DNA from: Forficula auricularia
Taxonomy: Eukaryota > Arthropoda > Insecta > Dermaptera > Forficulidae
Assembly (NCBI GenBank): GCA_024734495.1
Contig: JALMQS010000128.1
Span: forward strand, 19,329,244 to 19,393,243
DNA: 64,000 nucleotides
Direction of reading: 5' to 3'
Part shown: positions 63,652 to 64,000 of the stretch, piece after piece
How positions within the stretch are numbered: the stretch's first letter is position 1
Layout: each line of letters begins with the position of its first letter
The notes under the pieces: model-generated
What the model saw: the letters and a program-made list of their open reading frames with translations, nothing else
What the model was told of the DNA's origin: nothing
Database searches by the model: none
Program-made: the position numbers and the translations under genes

Positions 63652-63893
63652 TAGCCGGATACTGACTGAGCGAGCAGCCTCGCGAGGCTGCCTCGGACGT
63701 TTGCCGCAGAACTGTCCTAAGTGAACGCAGCAAACGACCCGAGGCGCATTTGAGCATTCACAAGAACCGACAACCGATGGATCGGGCCGAGGCAACGGGC
63801 ACTTTTGCCTTGGGCGAGGCACGTACTGACCGACCAGGCATTTGCCTCAAGGGGCTGGCCTCGCGAAGCAAACCCTCGGTCAGTATCCGGCTA
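63652..63893. mobile_element. GC-rich MITE, GCCGGATACTGAC ends
   Basis: Inverted ends TAGCCGGATACTGAC and GTCAGTATCCGGCTA. The outer TA may be a TA duplication. The interior is GC-rich with further short inverted motifs (CCTCGCGAGGC). Non-coding; the minus ORF here is translated repeat. Confidence 0.75.
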
Positions 63894-64000
63894 TTCACCT
63901 TTAAACCAGGAGTGATTTGATGTTCATTTTAAAGTTTGTACTATTAAAGACATTTCGCCAAGTTCGATTCGAGAGGGGGGCGTGCACTGCCAGAGTACCA

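Overview
This window looks like arthropod, probably insect, nuclear DNA. It is AT-rich, has no recognisable host exon, rRNA or functional tRNA gene, and is almost entirely transposable elements nested inside one another. The identifiable families fit an insect: jockey-type and RTE-like LINEs, an errantivirus-like (17.6/297-type) LTR element, a second Ty3/gypsy element, hAT, mariner, pogo and PIF/Harbinger-type MITEs, Helitron/Helentron-like elements with an internal satellite, a tRNA-derived SINE, and Penelope-like (PLE) sequence. The species cannot be named from the sequence. A 100-N assembly gap lies at 60201-60300.

Layout. 1-9.4 kb: a hammerhead ribozyme motif, a palindromic MITE, a LINE 3' end, a head-to-head hammerhead pair (3290-3538), hAT MITEs (one with a minisatellite and a nested Harbinger-type MITE), and a mariner MITE split by a Helentron-like element carrying a 120-bp satellite. 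9.4-13.2 kb: a Helitron, an RTE-like LINE on the minus strand, and two more hammerhead foldbacks. 13.9-16 kb: a foldback with hammerheads in both arms, then a Penelope-type reverse transcriptase fragment. 17-22.9 kb: nested mariner, hAT, hammerhead-foldback and LINE insertions, a SINE and two further hammerheads. 23-34 kb: foldback elements, pogo, Helitron and Helentron copies. 34.5-47 kb: a solo LTR split by an errantivirus-like element, a deleted gypsy element on the minus strand, then a near-identical repeat of the preceding 0.54 kb. 47-57 kb: nested MITEs and LINE-in-LINE. 57-64 kb: a second solo LTR, another hammerhead, foldbacks, a second Helentron satellite array and small DNA transposon relics.

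The most interesting system is a group of hammerhead-ribozyme-bearing repeats. I find 11 motifs with an intact CUGANGA...GAAA core and a permitted cleavage triplet, and at least six degenerate ones, in several sequence families. Most lie in inverted (head-to-head) arrangements. All have a stem III of only a few nucleotides, mostly self-complementary (ACGU, AUAUAU, ACUAUAGU), as expected if two RNAs cleave each other as a dimer; this matches the minimal hammerheads known from Penelope-like elements. A Penelope-type RT fragment at 15640-15969 ends in the same 3' tail as two of the hammerhead families, which ties the families to a PLE. One foldback (31571-31699) is an inverted dimer whose junction sits at the predicted cleavage site within 1 nt. 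Activity is inferred from sequence only.
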